Origin: Rutidosis leptorrhynchoides
Taxonomy: Eukaryota > Streptophyta > Magnoliopsida > Asterales > Asteraceae
NCBI RefSeq assembly: GCF_046630445.1
Contig: NC_092334.1
Coordinates: forward strand, 106,264,501-106,328,500
DNA: 64,000 nucleotides
Direction: 5' to 3'
The notes below the pieces were generated by a model. It was not told the DNA's origin. It was given only the letters and a program-made list of their open reading frames with translations, and did no database searches. The translations under genes and the position numbers were made by a program. Every line of letters begins with the position of its first letter. The first letter of the stretch is position 1. Below are positions 1 through 12,276 of this stretch, piece by piece.

Positions 1-2750
1 CAGTGGAAGCATACCTCTTAAGGACCTGAGAATAACAACACGCAAAAACAGGTCAACAAATAATGTTTGTGAATCTACAGGTTTAAAATAATGTAACAAT
101 CTGAAAAACAGTTATCAAAAAAATAGTTTAGTTTCCTTGACCACGAGATTCTATCGCTTGCATAAACCGAGCACCTGAATACTAGCATTAACCCGAGTAT
201 AGAAACTACTACACCCGACCTTACCTCGTAAAATGTTATACACTTGTTCAAATATATTTAATGTTCAAAATAAATGCACCACTGCTTTTATAGTGGGTGA
301 GGTTGTCAATCTAACGGATCCGTCCATCTAAATTGTGCTTACACCGATGGTATTAAAAGTATTCAAGCTAGAGGCTTTTTGAACAAACTCATTATGCATA
401 TGTGTAGTACTCATGTCAATATAAAAGTAATTGAAAATGTAAATATAACAGCGTGTATTCTCATCCCTGAAAACATGTAAAAAGCGGGACTGTAGACTCA
501 CCTTTGAATAAGCTCGGAATGAAAGACAAATGACTTGTACGGTTTAGACCCGAGTAATGTAACCTAAGTATACGTATGTAGGTTGGTCAATATATGTATC
601 TTAAATAAGTGTGGTTTCATATTGTACGTTGTCTTATTGCTCGACTCGACGCGTTTTAAAGTAAAAGTCAACTATATCATGCAAGTCAAACAAAGTCACC
701 CGAAGTCAAACCGAAAGTCAAACTTGGTCAAAGTAGTCAACTAAAGTCAACATAAGTAGGTTCATGTCAAATATTGGTCAATAAGTCAAACCTAAGTCAA
801 ACAATACGTTTTAGGTCATGAATGATCATTTTCACAATTTCAGTTTATCGTCATGCACAAAATTTATGAACACGTAGCATACTTAGCACATTATCTCATA
901 GTACAAAATTCAAGTAAATATGAAAAACTCCAGATCATAATTACACTTAAAATCGATTCCAAAAAGTTCAGCCTGGGACTCATACGATAATTAAAAGTCA
1001 GGAATCAGAAGGGATACATTCGGGGTTTGCCAGGTCAGTTTCTGCCCGCGCACTGATTTCATTTTGGCTATAACCGGAGTTAGGAACATGAAATTGATAC
1101 AAGACCAGTGGCCATAGTTCAAGGACAAATCAAAGTAACACATATCATAAATCTAGACACTTTTGTTTAGCCAATTTGTACAGTTTATTCGTGCAAATTG
1201 ATCATTCAGTTTTCAGCTCAAACCAGAATTCACATAAAGTATGGCTCTATTGTGCCCAATGCATAAGGTTTTAGAGATTGACATAAACTAAAAATAAGTC
1301 ATATATCATGTTAAGTTTCATTTTCCAGAAGCATACATGCTCAATCAATATACAAAATTCACAAAGTACAAAACCGTGTTCAATTTACAGATTCGATTCC
1401 CATTTCGTTAGTCACATTCGCATACGATTATCCGAAGATCTAGATACAATTAACCTATGATATCTACATGAAAGATGAAGTACTTTTTGTCTATTTTTCA
1501 AATATGCAAAGCTTAAATCACAGAAGTTAACACATTTTATCATACAAGGTTATTTTCATGCAAGTTCTGTATAAAACTACATTTACATTAATTCTAGCAT
1601 ATCTCGGGCTATACATAAGCAAAAGACATGATATCCTAGTCTAACTTGAGTGTTTTTAAATTATCTTTCCAGTGGTATAAGTATCACATGCCAATTCGTT
1701 TTCTATCAATACCTGATTTCTGATCAAGCAACAAAAACACAACGATAATTCAAATCGACATAACTTAATCATACGGAAACGAAATCAAGCGAATCCAAAG
1801 CCTAAACTCAATAGTTTTTCGCAAGGAATCTGATTATAAGATAATAATTAACATTTGAAAAACTTAATTTTTCTGATCAAACAATACAAATTCGTTTTTA
1901 AACCCTAGTGCATCAAACAATCAAAATAACAATTACAATTAACACGTACGCGTATAGACTTGAGCAATTGACAACATAACTATGAAACTCACATGAAAAT
2001 CAGATTTTTAAGAATTAGGGTTCATGCAATTATACCTTTGATCGCTAAATTAAATACACCAACGCGTAGAGGAGATCGGGAATTACAACTTTCGTGTTCA
2101 AGGTTTAATCTAAAAATCAAAAATTGATGGTATGGTGGTGGTGATGATGTCGTCGATGGGAGGGAGCAGGAGGGAAGAAAACTGCATTTTATTTTTATTA
2201 AAGCTAATTAGGTTTAACACAAACCTTAAATACTAGCCCTAATTATCCTAAATTGCACATAAGCCCTTCCACTAGCCAAAAATTAACAAAATAAGGGGGG
2301 AGGGGGTGGGGTTCGGCCGAATGGGGCCCACTATGGGTTCCCGGGCTCTCGTTTTGTAATCACGTGTATTCGTGGTCCGTTTTAAGTGTCGTTTAGTCGT
2401 ACCGAAGGCCCGGAACGCTAATCCGATCGTTAAACGCAACCAATCGCTTAATTTATTAAAAACCCAATAAATTAAATATTTTAAAAAGTTAATAATTAAT
2501 TAAATTAATTATTAAAATAAACCCGAGCGTTTCGTTGCTCAAAAAACTATTATCAAAATCGTATCGTTTTTTATCGTATTTCATTATCCGAAATATTTAT
2601 TTGAATTAATACCAACCCATATTAATTATTGAAACCATCCAAAGGCCAAGTACGCATTTAATACACGTAAACACATAAAAGTTAAATAATCTCCGTTAAA
2701 TAAACTAACGGAAGGTTAACGAAAGTAACGAAAAAATCAGGGTTGTTACA
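1..2750 (-). repeat. LTR of chromovirus-type element G (partial, cut by window edge)
   Basis: This is a non-coding, AT-rich block ending in GGTTGTTACA at 2750. Read on the minus strand it starts TGTAACAACCC, the TG start of an LTR. Its left part (cctgagaataac near 36, then gtcaacaaa) resembles the region about 320 bp inside element A's LTR, so roughly 300 bp probably lie outside the window. At 2751 the sequence switches exactly to the gag leader of element C, so G is inserted in C just upstream of gag. It is either the 5' LTR of a minus-strand element or a solo LTR; the other end is not visible. The 5 bp after it (GTATG) would be the target duplication. No protein-coding frame is seen. Confidence 0.75.
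663..801 (-). promoter_or_regulatory. Cluster of W-box cores in the LTR of G
   Basis: Eleven GTCAA strings (TTGAC on the minus strand, the LTR's sense strand) lie within about 140 bp. All but one extend to TTGACC or TTGACT, the WRKY-factor binding consensus. The location inside an LTR fits an enhancer, but binding is inferred from the motif alone. Confidence 0.45.
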
Positions 2751-2911
2751 GTATGAACTTAACGGGTAGGTAGTACCCGAATTTAAAATTATAAAACGCT
2801 AATATGAAGAAAAAGCTTTTATAAATGAGTTCATATTATGCTACGAGATACTATTGACTACTCTTAATATTCTGTATGATTAAATTGTTTCATTTGACTA
2901 TTTTGAAGGAA
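2751..2911 (+). other. Gag leader of element C with internal hairpin
   Basis: This stretch is nearly identical to the leader upstream of gag in element A (minus strand, 11114-11275). It contains AACGGGTAGGTA at 2761-2772, inside a perfect 6-bp stem CGGGTA/TACCCG (2763-2779). It is the first visible part of C; C's own 5' LTR and upstream region lie beyond G, left of the window. Confidence 0.8.
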
Positions 2912-3066
2912 ATGGCACCGACTACTCGACACACCTTGAATATGAGCGAAGAGGAATTTCGTGCCTTTCTTGCTTCAAACATAGCCGCAGTACAGGCCGC
3001 GCTACATACCAACAATAACTCTGAATCTAGCAATGCAGCTAACGGCGCAAGAAATCGTGTAGGATG
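2912..3066 (+). pseudogene. gag N-terminus of chromovirus C (split by A)
   Basis: The ATG at 2912 starts MAPTTRHTLNMSEEEF, matching the gag start of element A. The frame is cut at 3066 by the insertion of A and resumes at 16529 after the GGATG duplication, where the interrupted codon is completed as TGC (Cys). I prefer the ATG at 2912 to the upstream in-frame ATG at 2876 because the same internal start follows the conserved leader in A. Gag is the nucleocapsid precursor that packages the element RNA. This fragment cannot make a product on its own. Confidence 0.85.
3062..3066. repeat. Target-site duplication GGATG, left side of A
   Basis: GGATG directly precedes the LTR start TGAAGTGTC at 3067 and recurs at 16524-16528 directly after the LTR end CACTACA. 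Host gag sequence is continuous once A and one copy are removed. Confidence 0.95.
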
Positions 3067-6000
3067 TGAAGTGTCTCGTTCTTATTGATTAAAAACGTTC
3101 CATATTAATTGATTTCGTTACGAGGTTTTGACCTCTATATGAGACGTTTTTCAAAGACTGTATTCATTTTTAAAACAAACCATAACCTTTATTTCATAAA
3201 TAAAGGTTTAAAAAGCTTTACGTAGATTATCAAATAATGATAATCTAAAATATCCTGTTTACACACGACCATTACATAATGGTTTACAATACAAATATGT
3301 TACATCGAAATCAGTTTCTTGAATGCAGTTTTTACACAATATCATACAAACATGGACTTCAAATCTTGTCCTTATTTTAGTATGCAACAGCGGAAGCTCT
3401 TAGTATTCACTTGAGAATAAACATGCTTTAAACGTCAACAAAAATGTTGGTGAGTTATAGGTTTAACCTATATATATCAAATCGTAACAATAGACCACAA
3501 GATTTCATATTTCAATACACATCCCATACATAGAGATAAAAATCATTCATATGGTGAACACCTGGTAACCTATATTCACAATATGCATATAAGAATATCC
3601 CCATCATTCCGGGATCCTCCTTCGGACATGATATAAATTTCGAAGTACTAAAGCATCCGGTACTTTGGATGGGGCTTGTTGGGCCCGATAGATCTATCTT
3701 TAGAGTTCGCGTCAATTAGGGTGTCTGTTCCCTAATTCTTAGATTACCAGACTTAATAAAAAGGGGCATATTCGATTTCGATAATTCAACCATAGAATGT
3801 AGTTTCACGTACTTGTGTCTATTTTGTAAATCATTTATAAAACCTGCATGTATTCTCATCCCAAAAATATTAGATTTTAAAAGTGGGACTATAACTCACT
3901 TTCACAGATTTTTACTTTGTCGGGAAGTAAGACTTGGCCACTGGTCGATTCACGAACCTATAACAAATATGTACATATATTTCAAAGTATGTTCAAAATA
4001 TATTTACAACACTTTTAATACATTTTGATGTTTTAAGTTTATTAAGTCAGCTGTCCTCGTTAGTAACCTACAACTAGTTGTCCACAGTTAGATGTACAGA
4101 AATAAATCGATAAATATTATCTTGAATCAATCCACGACCCAGTGTATACGTATCTCAGTATTGATCACAACTCAAACTATATATATTTTGGAATCAACCT
4201 CAACCCTGTATAGCTAACTCCAACATTCACATATAGAGTGTCTATGGTTGTTCTGAAATATATATAGATGTGTCGACATGATAGGTCGAAACATTGTATA
4301 CGTGTCTATGGTATCTCAAGATTACATAATATACAATACAAGTTGATTAAGTTATGGTTGGAATAGATTTGTTACCAATTTTCACGTTGCTAAAATGAGA
4401 AAAATTATCCAATCTTGTTTTACCCATAACTTCTTCATTTTAAATCCGTTTTGAGTGAATCAAATTGCTATGGTTTCATATTGAACTCTATTTTATGAAT
4501 CTAAATAGAAAAAGTATAGGTTTATAGTGGAAAAAATAAGTTACAAGTCATTTTTGTAAAGGTAGTCATTTCAGTCGAAAGAACGACGTCTAGATGACCA
4601 TTTTAGAAAACATACTTCCACTTTGAGTTTAACCATAATTTTTGGATATAGTTTCATGTTCATAATAAAAATCATTTTCCCAGAATAACAACTTAAATCA
4701 AAGTTTAACTAACCCAAAACAGCCCGCGGTGTTACTACGACGGCGTAAATCCGGTTTTACGATGTTTTTCGTGTTTCCAGGTTTTAAATCATTAGGTTAG
4801 CATATCATATAGATATAGAACATTTGTTTAGTTGATTTTAAAAGTCAAGTTAGAAGGATTAACTTTTATTTGCGAACAAGTTTAGAATTAACTAAACTAT
4901 GTTCTAGTGATTGCAAGTTTAAACCTTCGAATAAGATAGCTTTATATGTATGAATCGAATGATGTTATGAACATCATTACTACCTCAAGTTCCTTGGATA
5001 AATCTACTGGAAATGAGAAAAATAGATCTAGCTTCAAAGGATCCTTGGATGGCTTGAAAGTTCTTGAAGCAGAATCATGACACGAAAACAATTTCAAGTA
5101 AGATTTTCACTCGAAATAAGATTGTTATAGTTATAGAAATTGAATTAAAGTTTGAATATGATTATTAACTTGTATTAGAAAGATAACCTACTGTAAGTAA
5201 AAAAGGTTTCTTGATCTTGGATGATTACTTGGAATGGATTTAGAAAACTTGGAAGTAAACTTGCAATCTTGGAAGTATTCTTGATTTTATGAAACTAGAA
5301 CTTTTGAAATTTATGAAGAATACTTAGAACTTGAAGATAGAACTTGAGAGAGATCAATTAGATGAAGAAAATTGAAGAATGAAAGTATTTGTAGGTGTTT
5401 TTAGTCGTTGGTGTATGGATTAGATATAAAGGATATGTAATTTTGTTTTCATGTAAATAAGTCATGAATGATTACTCATATTTTTGTAATTTTATGAGAT
5501 ATTTCATGCTAGTTACCAAATGATGGTTCCCACATGTGTTAGGTGACTCACATGGGCTGCTAAGAGCTGATCATTGGAGTGTATATACCAATAGTACATA
5601 CATCTAAAATCTGTGTATTTTACGAGTACGAATACGGGTGCATACGAGTAGAATTGTTGATGAAACTGAACGAGGATGTAATTGTAAGCATTTTTGTTAA
5701 GTAGAAGTATTTTGATAAGTGTCTTGAAGTCTTTCAAAAGTGTATGAATACATATTAAAACACTACATGTATATACATTTTAACTGAGTCGTTAAGTCAT
5801 CGTTAGTCATTACATGTAAACGTTGTTTTGAAACCTTTAGGTTAACGATCTTGTTGAATGTTGTTAACCCATTATTTATTATAACAAATGAGATGTTAAA
5901 TTGTTATATTATCATGATATTATGATATATAATATATCTTAGTATGATATATATACAGTTAAATGTCGTTACAACGATAATCGTTACATATATGTCTCGT

Positions 6001-6489
6001 TTCGAAATCATTAAGTTAGTAGTCTTATTTTTACATATGTATTTCATTGTTAATACACTTAATAATATATTTACTTATCATTTAACATAATTAACCAAGT
6101 GTATCAATATCTTAATATGATTCATATGTACCTAGTAAGACGTTGTTATAACGATAATCGTTATATATATATCGTTTTCGAGTTTCTTAAATTAATAGTC
6201 TCATTTTTATGTATATAACTCATTGTTAAAATACCTAATGAGATACATACTTATAATAAAATCATGTTAACTATATATATAACCATATATATGTCATCGT
6301 ATAGTTTTTACAAGTTTTAACGTTCGTGAATCACCGGTCAACTTGGGTGGTCAATTGTCTATATGAAACCTATTTCAGTTAATCAAGTCTTAACAAGTTT
6401 GATTGCTTAACATGTTGGAAACACTTAATCATGTAAATAACAATTTCATTTAATATATATATAAACATGGAAAAGTTCGGGTCACTACA
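3067..6489 (-). repeat. 3' LTR of element A
   Basis: The 3423-bp repeat is bounded by TG and CA (minus-strand start TGTAGTGACCCG, end ACTTCA). It aligns over its full length with 13086-16523, with scattered substitutions and small indels. No coding content is seen. Confidence 0.95.
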
Positions 6490-6525
6490 GTACCTACCCG
6501 TTAAATAAATTTCGTCCCGAAATTT
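6490..6525 (-). other. Polypurine-tract region and hairpin of A
   Basis: On the minus strand the region reads AACGGGTAGGTAC directly before the 3' LTR. Before that is an 8-bp inverted repeat AAATTTCG...CGAAATTT with a 3-nt loop (6507-6525) that overlaps the pol stop codon. This position is where plus-strand DNA synthesis is primed in LTR elements. The tract is less purine-pure than usual. Confidence 0.7.
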
Positions 6526-9500
6526 TAAGCAGTTGGAGGTGTTGACGTATCTTCTGGAAATAAATGCGGGTATTTCTTCTTCATCTGATCTTCACACTCC
6601 CAGGTGAACTCGAGTCCTCTACGAGCATTCCATCGAACCTTAATAATCGGTATCTTGTTTTGTTTAAGTCTCTTAACCTCACGATCCATTATTTCGACGG
6701 GTTCTTCAATGAATTGAAGTTTTTCATTGATTTGGATTTCGTCCAACGGAATAGTGAGATCTTCTTTAGCAAAACATTTCTTCAAATTTGAGACGTGGAA
6801 AGTGTTATGTACAGCCGCGAGTTGTTGAGGTAGCTCCAGTTGGTAAGCTACTAGTCCGACACGATATATAATCTTGAATGGTCCAATGTACCTTGGATTT
6901 AGTTTCCCTCGTTTACCAAATCGAACAACGCCTTTCCAAGGTGAAACCTTAAGCATGACCATTTCTCCAATTTCAAACTCTATATCTTTTCTTTTACTGT
7001 CCGCGTAGCTCTTTTGTCGACTCTGGGCGGTTTTCAATCTTTGTTGTATTTGGATGATTTTCTCGGTAGTTTCTTGTAATATCTCCGGACCCGTAATCTG
7101 TCTATCCCCCACTTCACTCCAACAAATCGGAGACCTGCACTTTCTACCATAAAGTGCTTCAAACGGCGCCATCTCAATGCTTGAATGGTAGCTGTTGTTG
7201 TAGGAAAATTCTGCTAACGGTAGATGTCAATCCCAACTGTTTCCGAAATCAATAACACAAGCTCGTAGCATGTCTTCAAGCGTTTGTATCGTCCTTTCGC
7301 TCTGCCCATCAGTTTGTAGATGATAGGCAGTCCTCATGTCTAGACGAGTTCCCAATGCTTGCTGTAATGTCTGCCAGAATCTTGAAATAAATCTACCATC
7401 CCTATCAGAGATAATAGAGATTGGTATTCCATGTCTGGAGACGACTTCCTTCAAATACAGTCGTGCTAACTTCTCCATCTTGTCATCTTCTCTTATTGGC
7501 AGGAAATGTGCTGACTTGGTGAGACGATCAACTATTACCCAAATAGTATCATAACCACTTGCAGTCCTTGGCAATTTAGTAATGAAATCCATGGTAATGT
7601 TTTCCCATTTCCATTTCGGGATTTCAGGTTGTTGTAGTAGACCTGATGGTTTTTGATGTTCAGCTTTGACCTTAGAACACGTCAAACATTCTCCTACATA
7701 TTTAGCAATATCGGCTTTCATACCTGGCCACCAAAAATGTTTCTTAAGATCCTTGTACATCTTCTCCGTTCCAGGATGTATTGAGTATCTGGTTTTATGA
7801 GCTTCTCTAAGTACCATTTCTCTCATATCTCCAAATTTTGGTACCCAAATTCTTTCAGCCCTATACCGGGTTCCGTCTTCCCGAATATTAAGATGCTTCT
7901 CCGATCCTTTGGGTATTTCATCCTTTAAATTTCCCTCTTTTAAAACTCCTTGTTGCGCCTCCTTTATTTGAGTAGTAAGGTTAGTGTGAATCATTATATT
8001 CATAGATTTTACTCGAATGGGTTCTCTGTCCTTTCTGCTCAAGGCGTCGGCTACCACATTTGCCTTCCCCGGGTGGTAACGAATCTCAAAGTCGTAATCA
8101 TTCAACAATTCAATCCACCTACGCTGCCTCATATTCAGTTGTTTCTGATTAAATATGTGTTGAAGACTTTTGTGGTCGGTATATATAATACTTTTGACCC
8201 CATATAAGTAGTGCCTCCAAGTCTTTAATGCAAAAACAACCGCGCCTAATTCCAAATCATGTGTCGTATAATTTTGCTCGTGAATCTTCAATTGTCTAGA
8301 TGCATAAACAATCACCTTCGTCCGTTGCATTAATACACAACCGAGACCTTGCTTTGATGCGTCACAATAAATCACAAAATCATCATTCCCTTCAGGCAAT
8401 GACAATATAGGTGCCGTAGTTAGCTTTTTCTTCAATAATTGAAACGCCTTCTCTTGTTCATCCTTCCATTCAAATTTCTTCTCTTTATGCGTTAATGCAG
8501 TCAAGGGTTTTGCTATTTTGGAGAAATCTTGGATGAATCTTCTGTAGTAACCAGCCAATCCTAAAAATTAACGTATATGCTTCGGAGTTTTTGGGGTTTC
8601 CCACTTTTCAACGGTTTCGATCTTTGCCGGGTCAACCTGGATACCTTCTTTGTTCACTATGTGACCGAGGAATTGAACTTCTTCCAACCAAAATGCACAC
8701 TTTGAAAACTTAGCGTACAGTTTTTCTTTCCTCAATACTTCTAGCACTTTTCTCAAATGTTCTTCGTGCTCTTGATCATTCTTTGAGTAAATAAGTATGT
8801 CATCGATGAAAACAATGACAAACTTGTCAAGATATGGCCCACACACTCAGTTTATAAGGTCCATGAACACAGCTGGTGCGTTAGTCAATCCAAACGGCAT
8901 AACCATAAACTCGTAATGACCATAACGCGTCCTAAAAGCAGTTTTTGGAATATCATCCTCCTTTACTCGCATTTGATGATATCCAGAATGTAAATCGATC
9001 TTCGAATAAACCGATGAGCCTTGTAGTTGATCAAATAAGTCGTCAATTCTCGACAGTGGATAACGGTTTTTGATGGTAAGTTTGTTCAACTCTCTGTAGT
9101 CAATACACAACCTAAATGTACCATCCTTCTTCTTGACAAACAAAACAGGAGCTCCCCATGGTGATGTGCTTGGTCGAATGAAACCACGTTCTAATAGTTC
9201 TTACAGTTGGCTTTGCAGTTCTTTCATCTCGCTGGGTGCGAGTCTATAAGGAGCACGAGCTATTGGTGCAGCTCCTAGTACAAGATCTATTTGAAATTCA
9301 ACAGATCGATGTGGAGGTAGTCCCGGTAATTCTTTCATAAATACATCGGGAAATTCTTTTGCGACGGGAACATCATTGATGCTCTTTTCTTCAGTTTGTA
9401 CTTTCTCGACGTGTGCTAGAATAGCATAGCAACCTTTTCTTATTAGTTTTTGTGCCTTCAAATTACTAATAAGATGTAGTTTCATGTTGCCCTTTTCTCC

Positions 9501-9947
9501 GTACACCATTAAGGGTTCTCCTTCTTCTCGTATAATGCGAATTGCATTTTTATAACATACGATGTCTGCTTTCACCTTCTTCAGCCAGTCCATGCCAACT
9601 ATTACATCAAAACTCCCTAACTCTACTGGTATCAAATCAATCTTAAATATTTCGCTACCCAGTTTAATTTCTCGATTCCGGCATATATTATCTGCTTAAA
9701 TTAATTTACCGTTTGCTAATTCGAGTAAAAATTTACTATCCAACGTCGTCAATGGACAACTTAATTTAGCACAAAAATCTCTACTCATATAGCTTCTATC
9801 CGCACCCGAATCAAATAAAACGTAAGCAGATTTATTGTCAGTAAGAAATGTACACGTAACAAGCTCCGGGTCTTCCTGTGCTTCTGCCGCATTAATATTG
9901 AAAACTCTTCCGTGGCCTTGTCCATTCGTGTTCTCCTGGTTCGGCAA
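6525..9947 (-). pseudogene. pol of chromovirus A (protease-RT-RNase H-integrase-chromodomain), broken
   Basis: In order on the minus strand: aspartic protease (LFDSGADRS, about 9810), reverse transcriptase with [18 protein letters not shown] (about 9140) and catalytic FIDDIL (about 8800), RNase H ([10 protein letters not shown] and later YTDHKSL, about 8350-8170), integrase with CLTC zinc ligands (about 7680) and the D,D,E core ([17 protein letters not shown]), then a C-terminal chromodomain-like segment ending [13 protein letters not shown]. The frame is interrupted by stop codons at 9696, 9201, 8847, 8568 and 7227 (left coordinate of each). Two of these are TGA where the relative C has CGA. 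It would otherwise replicate and integrate the element; in this state it cannot make a full polyprotein. Confidence 0.93.
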
Positions 9948-11113
9948 TTTCTAATAATGTGGCCCGATTTTCCACATTTATAACAAACTACATTGGCATA
10001 ACTTGCTTCGACACTACTTGCTCCGCCATTACTCGTTCCGACACCATTTGTTCCTTTCGTTCTGTTAACCCCTGGTCCGTAGACCTCACACTTCGCCGCG
10101 CTATGACCATTTCTTTTACACTTGTTGCAAAATTTGGTGCAGAACCCCGAGTGATACTTTTCACACCTTTGGCATAGCTGCTTCTGATTGTTGTTGTTGT
10201 TGCGGTTGTTATTGTTGTTGGGATGATTGTTGTAGTTGCTGTTGTTGTTGTTGTTGTTGTTGTTGTTGGGCCGTTTGTTGTAGTTGCGATTGATGTTGCG
10301 ATTGTTGCGATTGTTGGGATAATTGTTGCGATTATTATTGTAATTGATGTTGTTGTTGTTGTATTGGTGATTTTTATCACCGTTTTCCTCCCACTTTCTT
10401 TTGACTTGCTTCACATTGGCCTCTTCAGCCGTCTGTTCTTTAATTCTTTCCTCAATCTGGTTCACTAGTTTGTGAGCCATTCTACATGCCTGTTGTATGG
10501 AGGCGGGCTCGTGTGAACTTATATCTTCTTGGATTCTTTCCGGTAATCCTTTCACAAACATGTCGATCTTCTCTTCCTCATCTTCGAACGCTCCCGGACA
10601 CAATAGGTACAATTCTGTGAATCGTCTTTCGTACGTGGTAATATCAAATCCTTGGGTTCGTAACCCTCTAAGTTCTATCTTGAGCTTATTGACCTCGGTT
10701 CTGGGATGGTACTTCTCGTTCATCAAGTGCTTGAATTCTGACCACGGTAGTGCGTACGCATCATCTTGTCCTACTTGCTCTAGATAGGTATTCCACCATG
10801 TTAACGCAGAACCTGTGAAGGTATGCGTAGCGTACTTCACTTTGTCCTCTTCAGTACACTTACTTATGGCAAACACCGATTCGACCATCTCGGTCCACCG
10901 TTTCAATCCGATCGATCCTTCGGTTCCATCAAATTCCAAAGGTTTGCAGGCAGTGAATTCTTTGTAGGTGCATCCTACACGATTTCCTGTACTGCTATAT
11001 CCAAGGTTATTATTGGTATGTAGCGCAGCCTGTACTGTGGCTATGTTTGAAGCTAGAAAAGTACAGAATTCCTCTTCATTCATATTCACGGTGTGTCGAG
11101 TAGTCGGTGCCAT
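9930..11113 (-). pseudogene. gag of chromovirus A (capsid and two zinc knuckles), frameshifted at its end
   Basis: The start at 11113 (MAPTTRHTVNM) follows the conserved leader. The retrotransposon gag (capsid) domain covers about residues 50-230 (FTGSALTWWNTYLEQ, ERRFTELYLLCPG, RMAHKLVNQIEERI). An asparagine-rich low-complexity stretch (about 10180-10380 in the DNA) separates it from two cysteine motifs, [14 protein letters not shown] and CYKCGKSGHIIRNC. After the second knuckle a missing C (near 9947) shifts the frame, so the protease, which continues directly in C, is out of frame here. Gag would form virus-like particles and bind element RNA. Confidence 0.9.
10180..10375. repeat. GTT/ATT trinucleotide-rich low-complexity tract in gag
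   Basis: Imperfect GTTGTT/GATTGTT repeats encode the asparagine-rich linker of Gag on the minus strand. C has the equivalent tract at about 17130-17275. It generates long spurious ORFs in other frames. Confidence 0.85.
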
Positions 11114-11454
11114 TTCCTTCAAAATAGTCAAATGGAGCAAGTTAATCATACAGAATATTAAGAGTAGTTAATAGTATTTCGTAGCATAATATGAACTCAT
11201 TTATAAAAGCTTTTTCTTCATATTAGCGTTTTATAAGTTTAAATTCGGGTAGTACCTACCCGTTAAGTTCATACTTAGTAGCTAATATACAATTCAACGA
11301 CTACAATTCTATATGAAAAACTGATTATAATAATATTTCGCGTTCAAACTTTTATACAATATTTTACAAACTTACAATACCGCTTATTTTACATAAAGCA
11401 TGAAATATAGCACACAATAACTTTGATACAAGATAGTTGTGAAGATAATTCTAG
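11114..11454 (-). other. Leader between F-box ORF and gag of A, with hairpin
   Basis: The stretch has no coding frame. It holds the palindrome at 11246-11262 (stem CGGGTA/TACCCG), whose minus-strand arm reads AACGGGTAGGTA. The same structure sits before gag in C (2763-2779) and after the accessory ORF in D (27977-27993). Confidence 0.75.
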
Positions 11455-12138
11455 CTAGTACACAAGTCGTTCAGCAAAGGCAATAAAGACACGTAATTCA
11501 TACGTCCAGAAACAAGTCATGCATTCTGGTTTTACTAGGACTACTTCCCATCCTTGGTCTTGTGGAACATAACCGTTATGGCCGTTGATAAGACAGCGTG
11601 TTGTAACGTCGTCAAAGGGACGAGGGTTACGTAATGACCAACAGTCTCGTAATAACCTAAAAACCTCATTTCTTACCCCAATTACCGACTCCGTCACTTG
11701 TGGGAACGTTTTGTTTAATAGTTGTAGCTCGATGTTCTTTTTCTCACTTTGGTGAGAAGCGAACATTACTAACCCGTAAGCATAGCATGCTTCTTTATGT
11801 TGCATGTTAGCCGCTTTTTCTAAATCATGAAGTCCTATATTCGGATACATTGAGTCAAAATAATTTCTTAACCCGTTGCGTAAAATAGCATTTGGGTTCC
11901 TCGCAATATATGCGTCAAAGTAAACACATCGTAACTTATGGGTTTCCCAATGTGATATCCCCCATCTTTCAAACGAAAGTCTCTTATAAACCAAGACATT
12001 CTTGGAACGTTCTTCGAATGTCTTACAAACTGATTTCGCCGTAAATAGTTGTGCTGAAGAATTCTGACCGACTCTAGACAAGATTTCATCAATCATGTCT
12101 CCGGGTAGGTCTCTTAAAATATTGGGTTGTCTATCCAT
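11455..12138 (-). CDS. F-box protein carried inside retrotransposon A
   Basis: This is an open 227-residue frame starting MDRQPNILRDLPGDMIDEIL. An N-terminal F-box lies at about residues 8-50 (LPxDMIxEILSRVG...SxCKTF). The centre has a SEL1-like segment, GLHDLEKAANMQHKEACYAYG (residues about 102-122 in two parts), followed by MFAS. The C-terminal part has a conserved-looking Cys/Trp region (PECMTCFWTYEL). This layout matches the plant F-box group of At2g35280/At1g67623-like proteins, as I recall that family. Such proteins normally bind SKP1 and present substrates to a cullin-RING ubiquitin ligase in nucleus or cytosol. The gene lies in sense orientation between the 5' LTR and gag, 138 bp downstream of the acidic ORF, so the LTR promoter could transcribe it. 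It has no intron, fitting capture of a processed transcript or long residence in the element. It is intact although the neighbouring pol has many stops. Expression and function are unknown. Confidence 0.75.
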   Translation of the reverse strand: MDRQPNILRDLPGDMIDEILSRVGQNSSAQLFTAKSVCKTFEERSKNVLVYKRLSFERWGISHWETHKLRCVYFDAYIARNPNAILRNGLRNYFDSMYPNIGLHDLEKAANMQHKEACYAYGLVMFASHQSEKKNIELQLLNKTFPQVTESVIGVRNEVFRLLRDCWSLRNPRPFDDVTTRCLINGHNGYVPQDQGWEVVLVKPECMTCFWTYELRVFIAFAERLVY

Positions 12139-12276
12139 TTTGTGTTTTTATACTGTAAAATAGACAAGAGTTAGATTCATAAAAAAAAATACTTATTAAT
12201 ACAAGCAATTTTTACATATATCATAAAGCATAAGCACACTATATTACATATATTACACCACACGAATACAACTATC

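Noticed and set aside
2295..2311. G-quadruplex in the G LTR
   Set aside because: The G-rich tract has only three separated G runs. Forming four tetrad strands would need the first run to be split without a loop.
10223..10468. Val/Ile-rich plus-strand ORF
   Set aside because: It is the antisense of the Asn-repeat tract in A's gag. The composition is a by-product of GTT repeats.
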